From positions 1,947 through 10,896 of the forward strand of contig JAAFJZ010000051.1 of the NCBI GenBank assembly GCA_013298205.1: 8,950 nucleotides of DNA, given 5' to 3'. This document shows, one piece after another, positions 1 through 8,600 of this stretch. The translations under genes and the position numbers were made by a program. Every line of letters begins with the position of its first letter. Positions within the stretch are counted from its first letter, which is position 1. The notes below the pieces were generated by a model. The model had not been told where the DNA came from. It made no database searches and was given only the letters and a program-made list of their open reading frames with translations. The DNA comes from Cytophagales bacterium. GTDB lineage: Bacteria; Bacteroidota; Bacteroidia; Cytophagales; UBA9547.

Positions 1-1644
1 TTTCTTTTGGGTGCTCCAGGAGTTGCAAAAAGTTTAATTGCAAGACGACTAAAATATGCTTTCAAAGACGGCAGTTCATTTGAATATTTGATGAACCGTT
101 TTAGCACACCTGACGAAATATTTGGTCCCGTTTCTATTAAACAACTACGTGACGAGGACAAATATCAAAGAGTTGTTGAAAATTATCTACCATCTGCGAC
201 AGTTGTATTTCTTGACGAAATTTGGAAAGCTGGACCTTCAATTCAAAACGCTTTACTTACAATCCTAAACGAAAAAATATACAGAAATGGAGATGTTATA
301 ATTGACCCAGTTCCAATGAAAGCATTGATTTCTGCATCCAACGAACTTCCAAGCAAAGGTGAAGGACTTGAGGCACTTTGGGATAGGTTTCTTGTTCGTA
401 TTGTTGTAGATGGTGTTCAAGACAAACAGAACTTCAATGATATGATTTCAAAATCATTAAACTCATATTCCGACACAGTTACAGACCTTTTGAAAATATC
501 GAATGATGAATACAACAAATGGAGCAAAGACATTGATAACATTGAAATTCCAATCAGCATTTTTAATGTAATTCACATCATTCGCAAATACATTGACCAA
601 CATAACAAACGAGAAGAAAACAAAGACAAGCAAATTTATATTTCCGACCGCAGGTGGCGAAAAACAGTAAGACTATTAAGAACATCAGCTTTTTTGAATG
701 ACCGCAACGCAGTTGACTTAATGGACTGTTTTTTAATAAAAGACTGCCTTTGGAATGAAACTGAACAAATTCAAAGTGTTTCACAATTTGTAAAAGATGC
801 AATTCAGAAACACGGCTATTCTTTAACTCTAAATCTGACAGATATTAAAGAAGAGCTATCAGAATTTTGGCACGAAGTTCAAGACGAAACTAGCCATATG
901 AAGCCAATACAAATTCCAAAGAAACATTATCAGCATTTTTATTTAATTGAAGGATTACCTAGACCACTTTTCAAAATCACTGACTATGACGCCTTGGGCG
1001 ATGATTACAAAAATGTTGTATTCTACAATAATTCAGGTGATGATTACAGCAGAAGACAGTATGCTACAAATTATTCAGTTAAATTAAGTAACAAGCCAAA
1101 TCATATTGTTTACGATGGACAATTAAAAAAATTGGTTGTTGAAGATTTTGAAAAGCTGGCAACTAAAAGACCGCATCCTGCTGTTAAAAAAGAGTGGGAC
1201 AAAAGAGTGAAAGTTGTGTTGACTACAACAAGTAATTTAAAATCTCAAATTGAACATTTCAAATCAAATGACCTAAAGCACATTAGAGTTAATTTGTTTG
1301 TTAATCAAAGGTTCGCTGATATTGTAGAAGATAATTTGTTTCAAATTGGAAAAGAAATTGAAAAATTAGAACTCGAAGTAAATCGAATTCAACACTATTA
1401 TGAAAATGTTGAAAATGATGTTTTAATTGAAGGTTCAGTTCAAGGACTATTGCAAAACAAAATATTTGACCTTCGTGAATTAACTGAAGAATGGATATAT
1501 GACGAGTTAGAAAACCACGGTATAACTACATCAAATGACTTTCTTGCTAAAGATTTGAATTATTATGAAGAAAACACTCAAATAGACGAGGATACTTTTA
1601 ATGATTTAAAAAATGCAATTGACACAAAATTGAGAAATGGATAA
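1..1644 (+). CDS. ravA: MoxR/RavA-family AAA+ ATPase, 5'-truncated by window edge
   Basis: This reading frame is open from base 1, so the true start lies upstream; 547 codons are visible. The Walker A motif GAPGVAKS is at 10-33, Walker B VVFLDE at 202-219, a sensor-1 asparagine in SASNELP near 331-351, and the RavA-typical LWDRF, whose arginine at 385-387 is the likely arginine finger. Walker A usually sits about 40-50 residues from the start, so roughly that much is missing. After the AAA+ core comes a helical lid with LNDRNAVDLMDCFL followed by KDCLW, as in RavA, then a RavA-like C-terminal extension with a short helical or coiled segment. RavA forms hexamers that work with the VWA protein ViaA; in E. 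coli the pair is linked to respiratory complexes and aminoglycoside sensitivity. The next gene overlaps this one by 8 bases and encodes such a partner. The family is sure; E. coli-like function is inferred. An alternative role is a generic MoxR-VWA conflict module. Confidence 0.9.
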   Translation, partial: FLLGAPGVAKSLIARRLKYAFKDGSSFEYLMNRFSTPDEIFGPVSIKQLRDEDKYQRVVENYLPSATVVFLDEIWKAGPSIQNALLTILNEKIYRNGDVIIDPVPMKALISASNELPSKGEGLEALWDRFLVRIVVDGVQDKQNFNDMISKSLNSYSDTVTDLLKISNDEYNKWSKDIDNIEIPISIFNVIHIIRKYIDQHNKREENKDKQIYISDRRWRKTVRLLRTSAFLNDRNAVDLMDCFLIKDCLWNETEQIQSVSQFVKDAIQKHGYSLTLNLTDIKEELSEFWHEVQDETSHMKPIQIPKKHYQHFYLIEGLPRPLFKITDYDALGDDYKNVVFYNNSGDDYSRRQYATNYSVKLSNKPNHIVYDGQLKKLVVEDFEKLATKRPHPAVKKEWDKRVKVVLTTTSNLKSQIEHFKSNDLKHIRVNLFVNQRFADIVEDNLFQIGKEIEKLELEVNRIQHYYENVENDVLIEGSVQGLLQNKIFDLRELTEEWIYDELENHGITTSNDFLAKDLNYYEENTQIDEDTFNDLKNAIDTKLRNG

Positions 1645-3226
1645 TCAGTTTAGCAAATTTGAAACTTTCGGCACAATTGCCGACCCTGCTAAACGAAAAA
1701 AATTAGCAGAAACAATTTTTGAGCAAATAACAAAAGAAACAGAAAAAGGAATTGGCTTCGCCAATTCCGATACTGATAATTTTGCTGATGCCATTAAAAT
1801 TATTCTTGCTAATGAAACAATGAAAGAACTTTGTAAACAAGACAAAGAACTTGCAGAGAAAATTACCCAAGACATTCTTGATTTTATAAATAAAACTAAA
1901 AAGCAGATTAACAAAACGGACAGCCCTTTTGAAAAGGAAGCCGACCTGTTAACGGACTTTGATAAAACAAATAAAACCAAGTTTGACAGCGACTGGAAAA
2001 CTGTTAATCCTTTCATTGAACAGACATATGATAAAAAGGAGTTAGACAATAATTTTTATGAGAAGGAATTTATAAAGAGTTTAGACGATAAAAACACGAA
2101 GGATAAAGACAAGCCAAGTTTTGAAAGTGTAAAAGAACATTTCACTGAAAAGTGGGATGAGTTACTTTTTAAAAAGAAAACCAAATGGGAACTTGAAATA
2201 ATTGAAGAGCAACGAAAGAAATTTTGCGAAGACCTTTACAAGCAAATTGAAGAACTTAAAAAACTTCAAGAAGCCTTAGAGCCTTTTACAAATGAATTAG
2301 GCAGACTTTGGGATATGAGCAAAGGAAATTGGCAAAAAGCCAATTTAGATATTTTAAAAAGGTATGCTGAACTTTTGAAGCGGGACAAATCACTTAAAGA
2401 CCTTGCGGAAATGTTAGGTAAAATGCGACAAGCTGAAAAGGAATTTGAAGAGGAAGTTTTTAGTAACATCTCTATAAAGCCCGAATGGAAAGCGGAACAC
2501 GCAAGTAAAGCCGATTTAATAGGAATTAGAGAAAGTGATGATTTGAGTAGCTTGTTACCTTCTGAAACTGCATTACTTTCTGATGAAACTATGCAATCTG
2601 TTTTCTTCAAAAAATTTGCAGAAAAGAAACTTCAAACATTTGAATATCAAGCAAAGGTTTTATCATTCAAAGAAGAAGAGTTTCAAGACAAACGACAGAA
2701 GGAAAAAGAAGAAACACAAGGGCCTTTTATTATTTGCGTTGACACAAGTGGCTCAATGCACGGAACGCCAGAAACAGTCGCAAAAACTCTTTGTTTCGCT
2801 ATTCTAAAAATTGCAATAAGGGACAATAGAAAATGCTATTTAATTTCATTTTCAACAGGAATTGAAACGCTAAACCTAACAGACCTTAAAAATTCACTTG
2901 ACAAAATCATACAGTTTTTATCAATGAGTTTTAATGGTGGGACAGACGCAACTCCTGCAATGAGAGAAGCACTTCGTATGCTGACAACAGCAGACTATAA
3001 AAAGGCCGATGTAATTATGCTTTCAGACTTTGTTATGTCAGCGTTCGACAAGACAACACAAGAACAAATTTTGAAAGCCAAAGAAAACAAAACAAAATTT
3101 CATAGTTTGGTAGTTGGCAATAGCCAAAATCCAGCGACAATTAAAGACTTCGACAACAATTGGTTTTACGACACAAATAACCCAAACAGTATTTTGACAC
3201 TTGTAAAAAACATAAGCGACCTATGA
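1637..3226 (+). CDS. viaA: ViaA-like VWA-domain protein, partner of the upstream AAA+ ATPase
   Basis: A 529-residue protein beginning at ATG 1637, inside the last codons of the upstream ATPase gene (8-base overlap), which points to translational coupling. Residues 1 to about 360 are highly charged and helical, with long K/E-rich stretches that suggest coiled coil. Residues about 363-525 form a von Willebrand factor A domain with all metal-site (MIDAS) elements visible: DTSGSM at residues 369-374, the threonine in GGTDAT at residue 436, and the aspartate in LSDF at residue 464. The order (long helical N-terminus, C-terminal VWA) and the length match ViaA (about 480 residues in E. coli), somewhat longer here. 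No signal peptide or membrane segment is seen, so it is probably cytoplasmic. VWA partners are thought to recruit substrates for RavA/MoxR ATPases. The family call is strong; the specific substrate is unknown. Confidence 0.88.
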   Translation: MDNQFSKFETFGTIADPAKRKKLAETIFEQITKETEKGIGFANSDTDNFADAIKIILANETMKELCKQDKELAEKITQDILDFINKTKKQINKTDSPFEKEADLLTDFDKTNKTKFDSDWKTVNPFIEQTYDKKELDNNFYEKEFIKSLDDKNTKDKDKPSFESVKEHFTEKWDELLFKKKTKWELEIIEEQRKKFCEDLYKQIEELKKLQEALEPFTNELGRLWDMSKGNWQKANLDILKRYAELLKRDKSLKDLAEMLGKMRQAEKEFEEEVFSNISIKPEWKAEHASKADLIGIRESDDLSSLLPSETALLSDETMQSVFFKKFAEKKLQTFEYQAKVLSFKEEEFQDKRQKEKEETQGPFIICVDTSGSMHGTPETVAKTLCFAILKIAIRDNRKCYLISFSTGIETLNLTDLKNSLDKIIQFLSMSFNGGTDATPAMREALRMLTTADYKKADVIMLSDFVMSAFDKTTQEQILKAKENKTKFHSLVVGNSQNPATIKDFDNNWFYDTNNPNSILTLVKNISDL

Positions 3227-3240
3227 CGAACGAAAGAATG

Positions 3241-3380
3241 CCAGCCGATAACAGCGGTTTGGCAAAAGTGGCGGTTCAGTGCTCCGCAGACAGTTTTGTG
3301 GTTAATCAAAGTTTGGTTCTCCGCATCAACATTTGTGGTAAAAATCGCCACCTTCGCCAAGCCGCAAAACGTTATGCGTC
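3241..3380. repeat. Large imperfect inverted-repeat element, attC-like in placement and fold
   Basis: This element starts about 20 bases after the viaA-like stop. Arms 3254-3273 and 3346-3365 pair over 20 positions. Seventeen are Watson-Crick; the exceptions are T3258 with G3361, A3264 with C3355 and A3267 with C3352. The arms extend inward weakly to 3276/3343. Outside them, ATAAC (3248-3252) pairs with GTTAT (3371-3375), separated from the main stem by 1 base on the left and 5 on the right, giving an asymmetric bulge. The loop is about 66-72 bases. G+C is about 48% over 3241-3360, clearly above the flanking genes. Size, position after a stop codon and terminal GTTAT resemble integron attC sites, but the terminal boxes match the RYYYAAC/GTTRRRY consensus only in part. 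It may instead belong to a dispersed extragenic repeat family. The stem could also act as a transcription barrier between the two operons. Confidence 0.6.
3282..3342. repeat. Two diverged direct repeat units, 37-base period, inside the palindrome loop
   Basis: CTCCGCA at 3282-3288 is followed 13 bases from its start by TTTGTGGT (3295-3302). The same pair recurs at 3319-3325 and 3332-3339 with the same internal spacing, giving a 37-base period. Over 24 aligned positions 18 agree. In each unit CCGCA can pair with TGTGG across an 8-base loop (one G-T wobble), so each copy can form a small hairpin. This is direct sequence observation; its function is unknown. Confidence 0.6.
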
Positions 3381-3556
3381 ACCCTGGGACGACCGACAGT
3401 GCTAACATTAAACCGACAGAAAAAATAAACAGAAATACATACAAGACAGAAAACCAACCGCTCATTTAGCACATTCGGTTTTGCCCGACACACAAGCCAA
3501 CTCTTCGCAAAACCAAAAGAGTTAAATTTTGCCACCCCACAACATCGCCACGACTA
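3381..3556. other. Gene-free C/A-rich spacer upstream of jetA
   Basis: No convincing gene is seen on either strand here. The + strand is poor in G: over 3421-3540 I count 51 A, 33 C and 14 G. CCGACAG occurs at 3393-3399 and 3413-3419, with a related CCCGACA at 3484-3490. A 7-base perfect inverted repeat, AACTCTT (3499-3505) with AAGAGTT (3517-3523), has an 11-base loop and is followed by AAATTTT. It is AT-rich and is a weak candidate for a terminator or operator. The jetA promoter should lie in this spacer or in the palindrome, but no good match to the Bacteroidota TAnnTTTG element with an upstream TTTG is visible. The nearest is AAATTTTG at 3524-3531, with one mismatch and no upstream partner. 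Confidence 0.45.
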
Positions 3557-5017
3557 ATGATTGACAGTTCAAAAATAGCAGACATATTAAACAACTCACC
3601 AAGCGTTGACCTTCTGAAACTTCGGAACAGAGAGGTTATTATCACTTTTTTACTTAATACATTTTCAAATCAACAAGGGACAATTTCATCAGAAAAAATA
3701 CATAACCAACTCGCGGACTATTTAGAATCTGCCCAAGTAGAAATTGACGAAGAGATTGAAATTACCTTTGCTGACACTTATGAAGTTAAAGCTAAAAAGT
3801 ATGTTCAGAGCTGGACAAACAAAGGATTTCTAACAAACTACCAAGACGAAACAGGAGAAATATATTATGAACTTTCATCGCATTCAAGCAAAACGCTTGA
3901 CTGGCTTTCCAGCTTAAAAAAAGAAGAATATGTTGGAGCAGAATCAAAGTTCAAAAACATATTTAATCAGTTAAAAGAACTTGTTGAGTTTACAAATGAA
4001 GATGTTGAAAAACGAATACAATTACTCGAAGACAAAAAACTTGAAATAGAACAACAAATTCAAAGAATTAAAATTGGGGAAGATGTAAAAGTATTTCAAG
4101 ACTTTGAAATAGTCCCTCGTTTCAATCAGTTGACTAAATCGGCTAAAGAATTGCTTTCTGACTTTAAAGAAGTTGAAGACAACTTCAAAGAAATAACAAA
4201 GGATATTTATCTTAAACACGCTGAAGGCAACTTAACAAAGAGCCACATTCTTGAATTTACTTTTGATGCAATTGACGAGTTAAAAAACAGTCAACAAGGA
4301 AAGAGCTTTTATGCTTTTTACACTTTCATTCTAACACCTGCATTACAAGAAGAATGGGGAAACTTGACAAAGGAATTGTATAAAACACTTGAAGAAAAAG
4401 AAATTGAGATTACGGACTACTTTCTAAAAGGAATGAAAAAACATCTTCATTCGTCCGGACAAAAGGTATCAAAAGCCAACGATAAGATGGCTGAAAAATT
4501 GAGCAGAATAATTCGGGAAAACGAAGCCTCAAAGTCAGAGATTACCAAAAATATTATTCAAGACATTAAGAAGTCTTTAATTGAATTGAGCAAGGCAAAA
4601 ATAAAACCTGACATTTCCTTTGAACTTGAAATAGATGTTGACATCAATATCCCATTTGAAAGAAAACTAACATTTGAGCAAAGCGAAGAACTTAAATATA
4701 AAACAAAACCAAAATTAGCAGACGAAAACATTTCGCATTCAAACCATCTTAATAAATTGTTCAACCTTTCTGCAATTGACAAGGAAATACTAAGGAAAAG
4801 AATTAAAGAAGTCCTTAGAGACAAATCGCAAACCACGATTGCAGAAGTAATAGAAAATTTTGGTGGAATTGAAAAGGGATTACCAGAGCTGTTCGGATAT
4901 ATTGGTATAGTGAAGGAATTTAAACACTCCATAAACCCTGATAAAAAACAACGAATCGAATTTGATATTGAGAATAAAAAATCAATTCAAATACCTGAAA
5001 TAATTTTGACAAAATGA
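3557..5017 (+). CDS. jetA: Wadjet defence protein JetA (DUF3375, kleisin-like subunit)
   Basis: A 486-residue protein with the layout of the DUF3375/JetA family. Residues about 1-115 are an N-terminal winged-helix-like domain with LLKLRNREVIITFLL, the usual opening segment. Residues about 145-220 are helical and coiled, including VEKRIQLLEDKKLEIEQQI. A mixed helical middle follows, then a C-terminal winged-helix domain at about 405-486 with EKGLPELFGYIGIV and the family's typical end near IQIPEIIL. In Wadjet, JetA is the MukF-like kleisin that bridges the JetC ATPase heads and binds JetB, forming an SMC motor that recognises small circular plasmid DNA. ATG 3557 is the first possible start in this frame after a long spacer without start codons. 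It is followed directly by jetB and jetC in the standard order. Family membership comes from remembered conserved motifs and gene order rather than a profile search. Confidence 0.88.
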   Translation: MIDSSKIADILNNSPSVDLLKLRNREVIITFLLNTFSNQQGTISSEKIHNQLADYLESAQVEIDEEIEITFADTYEVKAKKYVQSWTNKGFLTNYQDETGEIYYELSSHSSKTLDWLSSLKKEEYVGAESKFKNIFNQLKELVEFTNEDVEKRIQLLEDKKLEIEQQIQRIKIGEDVKVFQDFEIVPRFNQLTKSAKELLSDFKEVEDNFKEITKDIYLKHAEGNLTKSHILEFTFDAIDELKNSQQGKSFYAFYTFILTPALQEEWGNLTKELYKTLEEKEIEITDYFLKGMKKHLHSSGQKVSKANDKMAEKLSRIIRENEASKSEITKNIIQDIKKSLIELSKAKIKPDISFELEIDVDINIPFERKLTFEQSEELKYKTKPKLADENISHSNHLNKLFNLSAIDKEILRKRIKEVLRDKSQTTIAEVIENFGGIEKGLPELFGYIGIVKEFKHSINPDKKQRIEFDIENKKSIQIPEIILTK

Positions 5018-5066
5018 GAACAGTTTAGAAAGTAACATAAAACCCTATTCAAAGGCAATTGTAAAG
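5014..5066 (+). other. Probable native jetB start region, interrupted by a one-base frame shift
   Basis: ATG at 5014-5016 overlaps the jetA stop TGA (5015-5017) in the ATGA arrangement usual for coupled genes, but it reads only M-R-T-V before TAG at 5026-5028. The frame of jetB is open from 5010 and encodes ENSLESNIKPYSKAIVK just ahead of LLKG, which resembles the N-terminus of JetB homologues. That frame has no ATG, GTG or TTG between its upstream stop (5007-5009) and TTG 5067. One extra base just after the ATG would join start and frame. This is either a mutation, an assembly error, or recoding or non-AUG initiation. Confidence 0.65.
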
Positions 5067-5603
5067 TTGCTCAAAGGAACAATTGAAAGAAATCGAAACT
5101 CAAATATTTGGGAAGATGTTGTGAATTATCAAACCGAAATTCAAGATTATATTAGTCAAATTGGATTAGAGCTAATCGTAAAAAAAGAAGAAGGATTTGC
5201 ATTTGTAAAACAATTTGAAGATAGTGATGGCAATACATTAGGACTTATAACAAGACGACAAATTGGATTTGAAATTTCAATTGTATTAGTAGTACTAAGA
5301 CAAAGTCTTGAAGAATTTGATAGCAACCCTACCCAATATCAAGTTTTTGAAAAGTTCATTACAGATTCGGAAATAAAAGAAGAGGTAGAACTATTTCTTC
5401 CCGAAAAATTTAACCGAGTTCGATTTATGAAGGAATTAGATGGCTACATAAAAAGAATTGTTGAGTTTGGTTATTTGTCGGAAGTGAACAAAAAAGAAAA
5501 CGAAACAAAATATCAAATTCAAAGAATCATTAAGGAGAAGGTAACATTAGACATTCTTCAAGAGTTTAAAACAAAACTGCAAGGGTATGTTGAGTCTATT
5601 TAG
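5067..5603 (+). CDS. jetB: Wadjet defence protein JetB (DUF4194, MukE-like subunit)
   Basis: From TTG 5067 this gives 178 residues; similarity to the family continues about 17 residues further upstream in the same frame, so the given start is only the first near-standard codon. Motifs of DUF4194/JetB are visible: LLKG at the start, a tryptophan-containing NIWEDVVNYQTEIQDYI segment, IGLELIVKKEEGFAFV, then the second winged-helix part with TDSEIKEEVELFLPEKFNRV (from about residue 98), a GYIKRIVEFGYL helix and RIIKEKVTLDILQEFKTKL near the end. JetB is the MukE-like KITE subunit that binds the JetA kleisin in the Wadjet complex. It lies between jetA and jetC, and its stop overlaps jetC by 17 bases. 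The N-terminal frame problem may reduce or abolish its synthesis. The family call is strong; the start is uncertain. Confidence 0.85.
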   Translation: MLKGTIERNRNSNIWEDVVNYQTEIQDYISQIGLELIVKKEEGFAFVKQFEDSDGNTLGLITRRQIGFEISIVLVVLRQSLEEFDSNPTQYQVFEKFITDSEIKEEVELFLPEKFNRVRFMKELDGYIKRIVEFGYLSEVNKKENETKYQIQRIIKEKVTLDILQEFKTKLQGYVESI

Positions 5604-8600
5604 CACAAGTTCTGACAAGGCTGGGTTTAGACTTCAATATATGGAAGTTTTTAATTGGGGCACTTTTCACGACAAAATATTTAGAATAAATCCCCAAGGG
5701 AATAATTCACTTTTAACGGGGGCAAACGCTTCAGGAAAAAGCACTTTTATTGATGCATTGCTAACCTTACTTGTTCCAGTAAAGAAAGACCGTTTTTACA
5801 ATCAATCATCAGGTGTAGAAAAGAAAGGCGATAGAACCGAAGAAACATATGTTTGTGGACATTATGGTAATATTCAACGTGAAGGAGAACTAAGCACCAC
5901 AACACAATCTTTGAGAGGAAAGGACACTTACTCAGTTTTGTTGGCATCGTTTTCAAATACTGACCAAAAGACCATTACCCTTTTTCAAGTTCGATGGTTT
6001 GCTTCCGATGGCAAATTGAATAGGGCTTTTGGAATTGCATACGCTCCTTTGGATATTGAAAAAGATTTTAGCCAATTTGATGGTAAGGGCAATTGGAAAA
6101 AGCGACTTGATAAAACATACAATTCTAATTCTAACAAAAAGAAAGTTGAATTTTTTGATGGACCAACTTCTTATGGAGAAAGAATATCGAGTGTATTTGG
6201 TATGCGTTCAATAAAAGGATTGAGTTTGTTTAATCAGGTAGTAGGCGTGAAAGTTTTGGAAGATTTAGATGAATTCATTAGAACAAATATGCTTGAGGAG
6301 TATAAAGAGGACAATGAAAATGCAGAGGAAAAATTCATCAAATTAAAATCAAGTTTTGATACCTTAATTGATGCTAAAACGAACATTGAAAAAGCAAAAG
6401 AGCAAATTGAACAACTCACACCAATCAATGAAATAGCAATTGAATTATCAAATATCCAAAGTGAACTTAAAACCATTGACAAGTCAAAAGAAATGGCGGT
6501 TTATTGGTTCGCAAAAAAAACAGTTGAATTGTTTGAATTGGAATTATCGAAAAGCAAATTACAATTAGAAGAACTGAATGTAGAATTGAGAGTTTTAAAA
6601 GAGAAAGAAGAAATATTAAAGGGTGAAGAAAGGAGTATCGCACTTTCAATTGAACGTGAAGAGGTTTACAATAAAATCAAAGAGTTAGAAAAGGATATTA
6701 AGCAATTAGAAAAAAATAGAGATTCAAGAAAAGCAAAAATAGATGACTATAACAAAATAGCACAACGAATTGAACTTTCCACAAATCCGAGCCTTGATAT
6801 ATTTAAAGAAGATAGGGAAAAAGCGAAGAGCAAAAAGAATGACTATCAATTAAAAATTGATACTGAAACTGAGAATCAAAGAAAACTTAAAAACGAAGAA
6901 GAGCGATTAGTTAAAGAAAGCGAAGAGATTGTTTCAACTATACAAGCACTTCAAAAAAACAAAAACAATATTTCAGGTAGAGTCGCAGAAATACGTGAAG
7001 ATATTATAGCTTTTGTTGGAGCAACGAAAGAAGAAATACCTTTTATTGGAGAACTTATAAAGGTTCGTGAAGAAGAAAAAGAGTGGGAACTATCAGTTGA
7101 AAAAATATTACACAATTTTGCTTTACGATTAATTGTTCCTGAAAAATACTACTACAAAGTAAATGAGTTTGTAAACAAGGAAAATCTGAGAGGAAGAATT
7201 AGGTATGATAAATTTGAAAGACAGGACTATTTAAAGAATTTCAAAAGCAAGGATTTTGAACAAAATTCTTTAGTAAACAAAGTAGAAATAAAATCAAAAA
7301 CCGTTTATAATGATTACATAGAAGATTGTTTATCAAACCAGTTCAATTTCAACTGCGTTGATAGTCTATCCGAATTTGATAGATTTCGTGAAATGGTGGT
7401 TACAAAAAACGGACTAACTAAATTCAAGAAAGGTAGACACGAAAAAGACGATAGACCAGATATATCAAAAAAGGAAAATTATGTTTTAGGTTGGGACAAC
7501 AGAGAGAAAATTGCCAAACTAAAAAATGATTTTGATACAATTCAATCACTACAAAAAACTAATAAAAAGGACTTAACAGCCATCAATACACTTATTAAAA
7601 GTCTTGGAACTTTAAGGGATGATTGCTTTAGTATCTTTTCTACTTACACTAAATATGATGATATTGATTGGCAAACTTATGCTGTTCAAATTCAGGATAA
7701 GGAAGATGAAAAGAAAAAGTTGGAAGCTACAAACAACAAAGTAAAGCTTTTACAAGAGCAGCTAAAGAATGTTCAAGCCAACTTAAAACAATTAACAGAT
7801 GTAGAAATTTGGAATAAAAGTCAAGAAATATTTCAATTAGGTAATTCAATCAAGACCATAGAAAATAACATAAAAGAAAATAAAGAAATTATTGAACCTC
7901 ACGGAGTTATTGATACGAGTGAATTTGAAAATTCCAATCCTCAATTACTAAATGTAATCTACTCAACTATTAAAGAAACACAAACTTCATTTCAAAGTGA
8001 TACCACTGTTAAAAGTGGACAACTCAATAAAAAGAAAGGGAATTTAGAAGCAGAAGTTAGAATAAAAATAAACGCATTTAAGCAACCCGATGAACGTATC
8101 ACTAAGAAATTTAAAGACTGGCGTTCTGATGTAAGTAGATTGCCCGATTCCACCCATTTAGATTTGATTGAGGAGTATCAATCGCTTTTTCAAAAAATGA
8201 AGGAAGATGATTTGCCAAGATTCCAAAAGGATTTTGACAAGCACATTATTGGCGACTATGTTTATAAAATAGGGTCTTTCAATACTTTTTTCAATAATTG
8301 GAAAGATGCTATAAAGGAAAATATTGATAAATTAAATTATTCCTTAAAAGAAATCGACTTTAAAAGTAATCCAACCACTTTTATACAAATTATTGCTTCG
8401 AACAAGATAAGCGATGAGGTTCTCGAATTTAAAAAGATATTAGATAATGCAATTCCTAATATCAAAGATTTAGATTCAAGAGAAGATGGCAGAAGAATAC
8501 ATTTTGAAAATAATATTCAACCATTTTTTGAAAAATTGGAGAAAGAAGAATGGAGAAGTAAAGTAATGGAAGTTCGTTCTTGGTTTAGTTACAAAGCAGA

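Noticed and set aside
1645..2610. Minus-strand reading frames opposite the viaA-like gene, rich in serine and leucine
   Set aside because: These are mirror frames of K/E/D-rich coding sequence; the + strand gene has clear VWA motifs.
3223..3405. 60-codon + strand reading frame beginning just before the viaA-like stop
   Set aside because: It lies almost wholly in the palindromic repeat, its composition follows the repeat arms, and it resembles no protein I recognise.
3499..3523. 7-base inverted repeat as a rho-independent terminator
   Set aside because: The stem is AT-rich with an 11-base loop and the following run is AAATTTT, not a clear T tract; it is kept only as a weak note in the spacer entry.
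3524..3531. AAATTTTG as a Bacteroidota -7 promoter box for jetA
   Set aside because: It differs from TAnnTTTG by one base and has no TTTG-type box at the expected distance upstream.
3166..3535. Two minus-strand reading frames (3166-3360 and 3326-3535) over the intergenic region
   Set aside because: They cross the inverted repeat, mutually overlap, and one runs into the end of the viaA-like gene; their cysteine- and phenylalanine-rich translations look like non-coding sequence.
3227..3556. CRISPR array or tRNA gene in the intergenic region
   Set aside because: Only two diverged short repeat units are present and no cloverleaf-like tRNA arms could be found.
6029..6214. + strand 61-codon reading frame inside jetC
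   Set aside because: It is out of frame with jetC, which is continuously open and motif-bearing across this interval.
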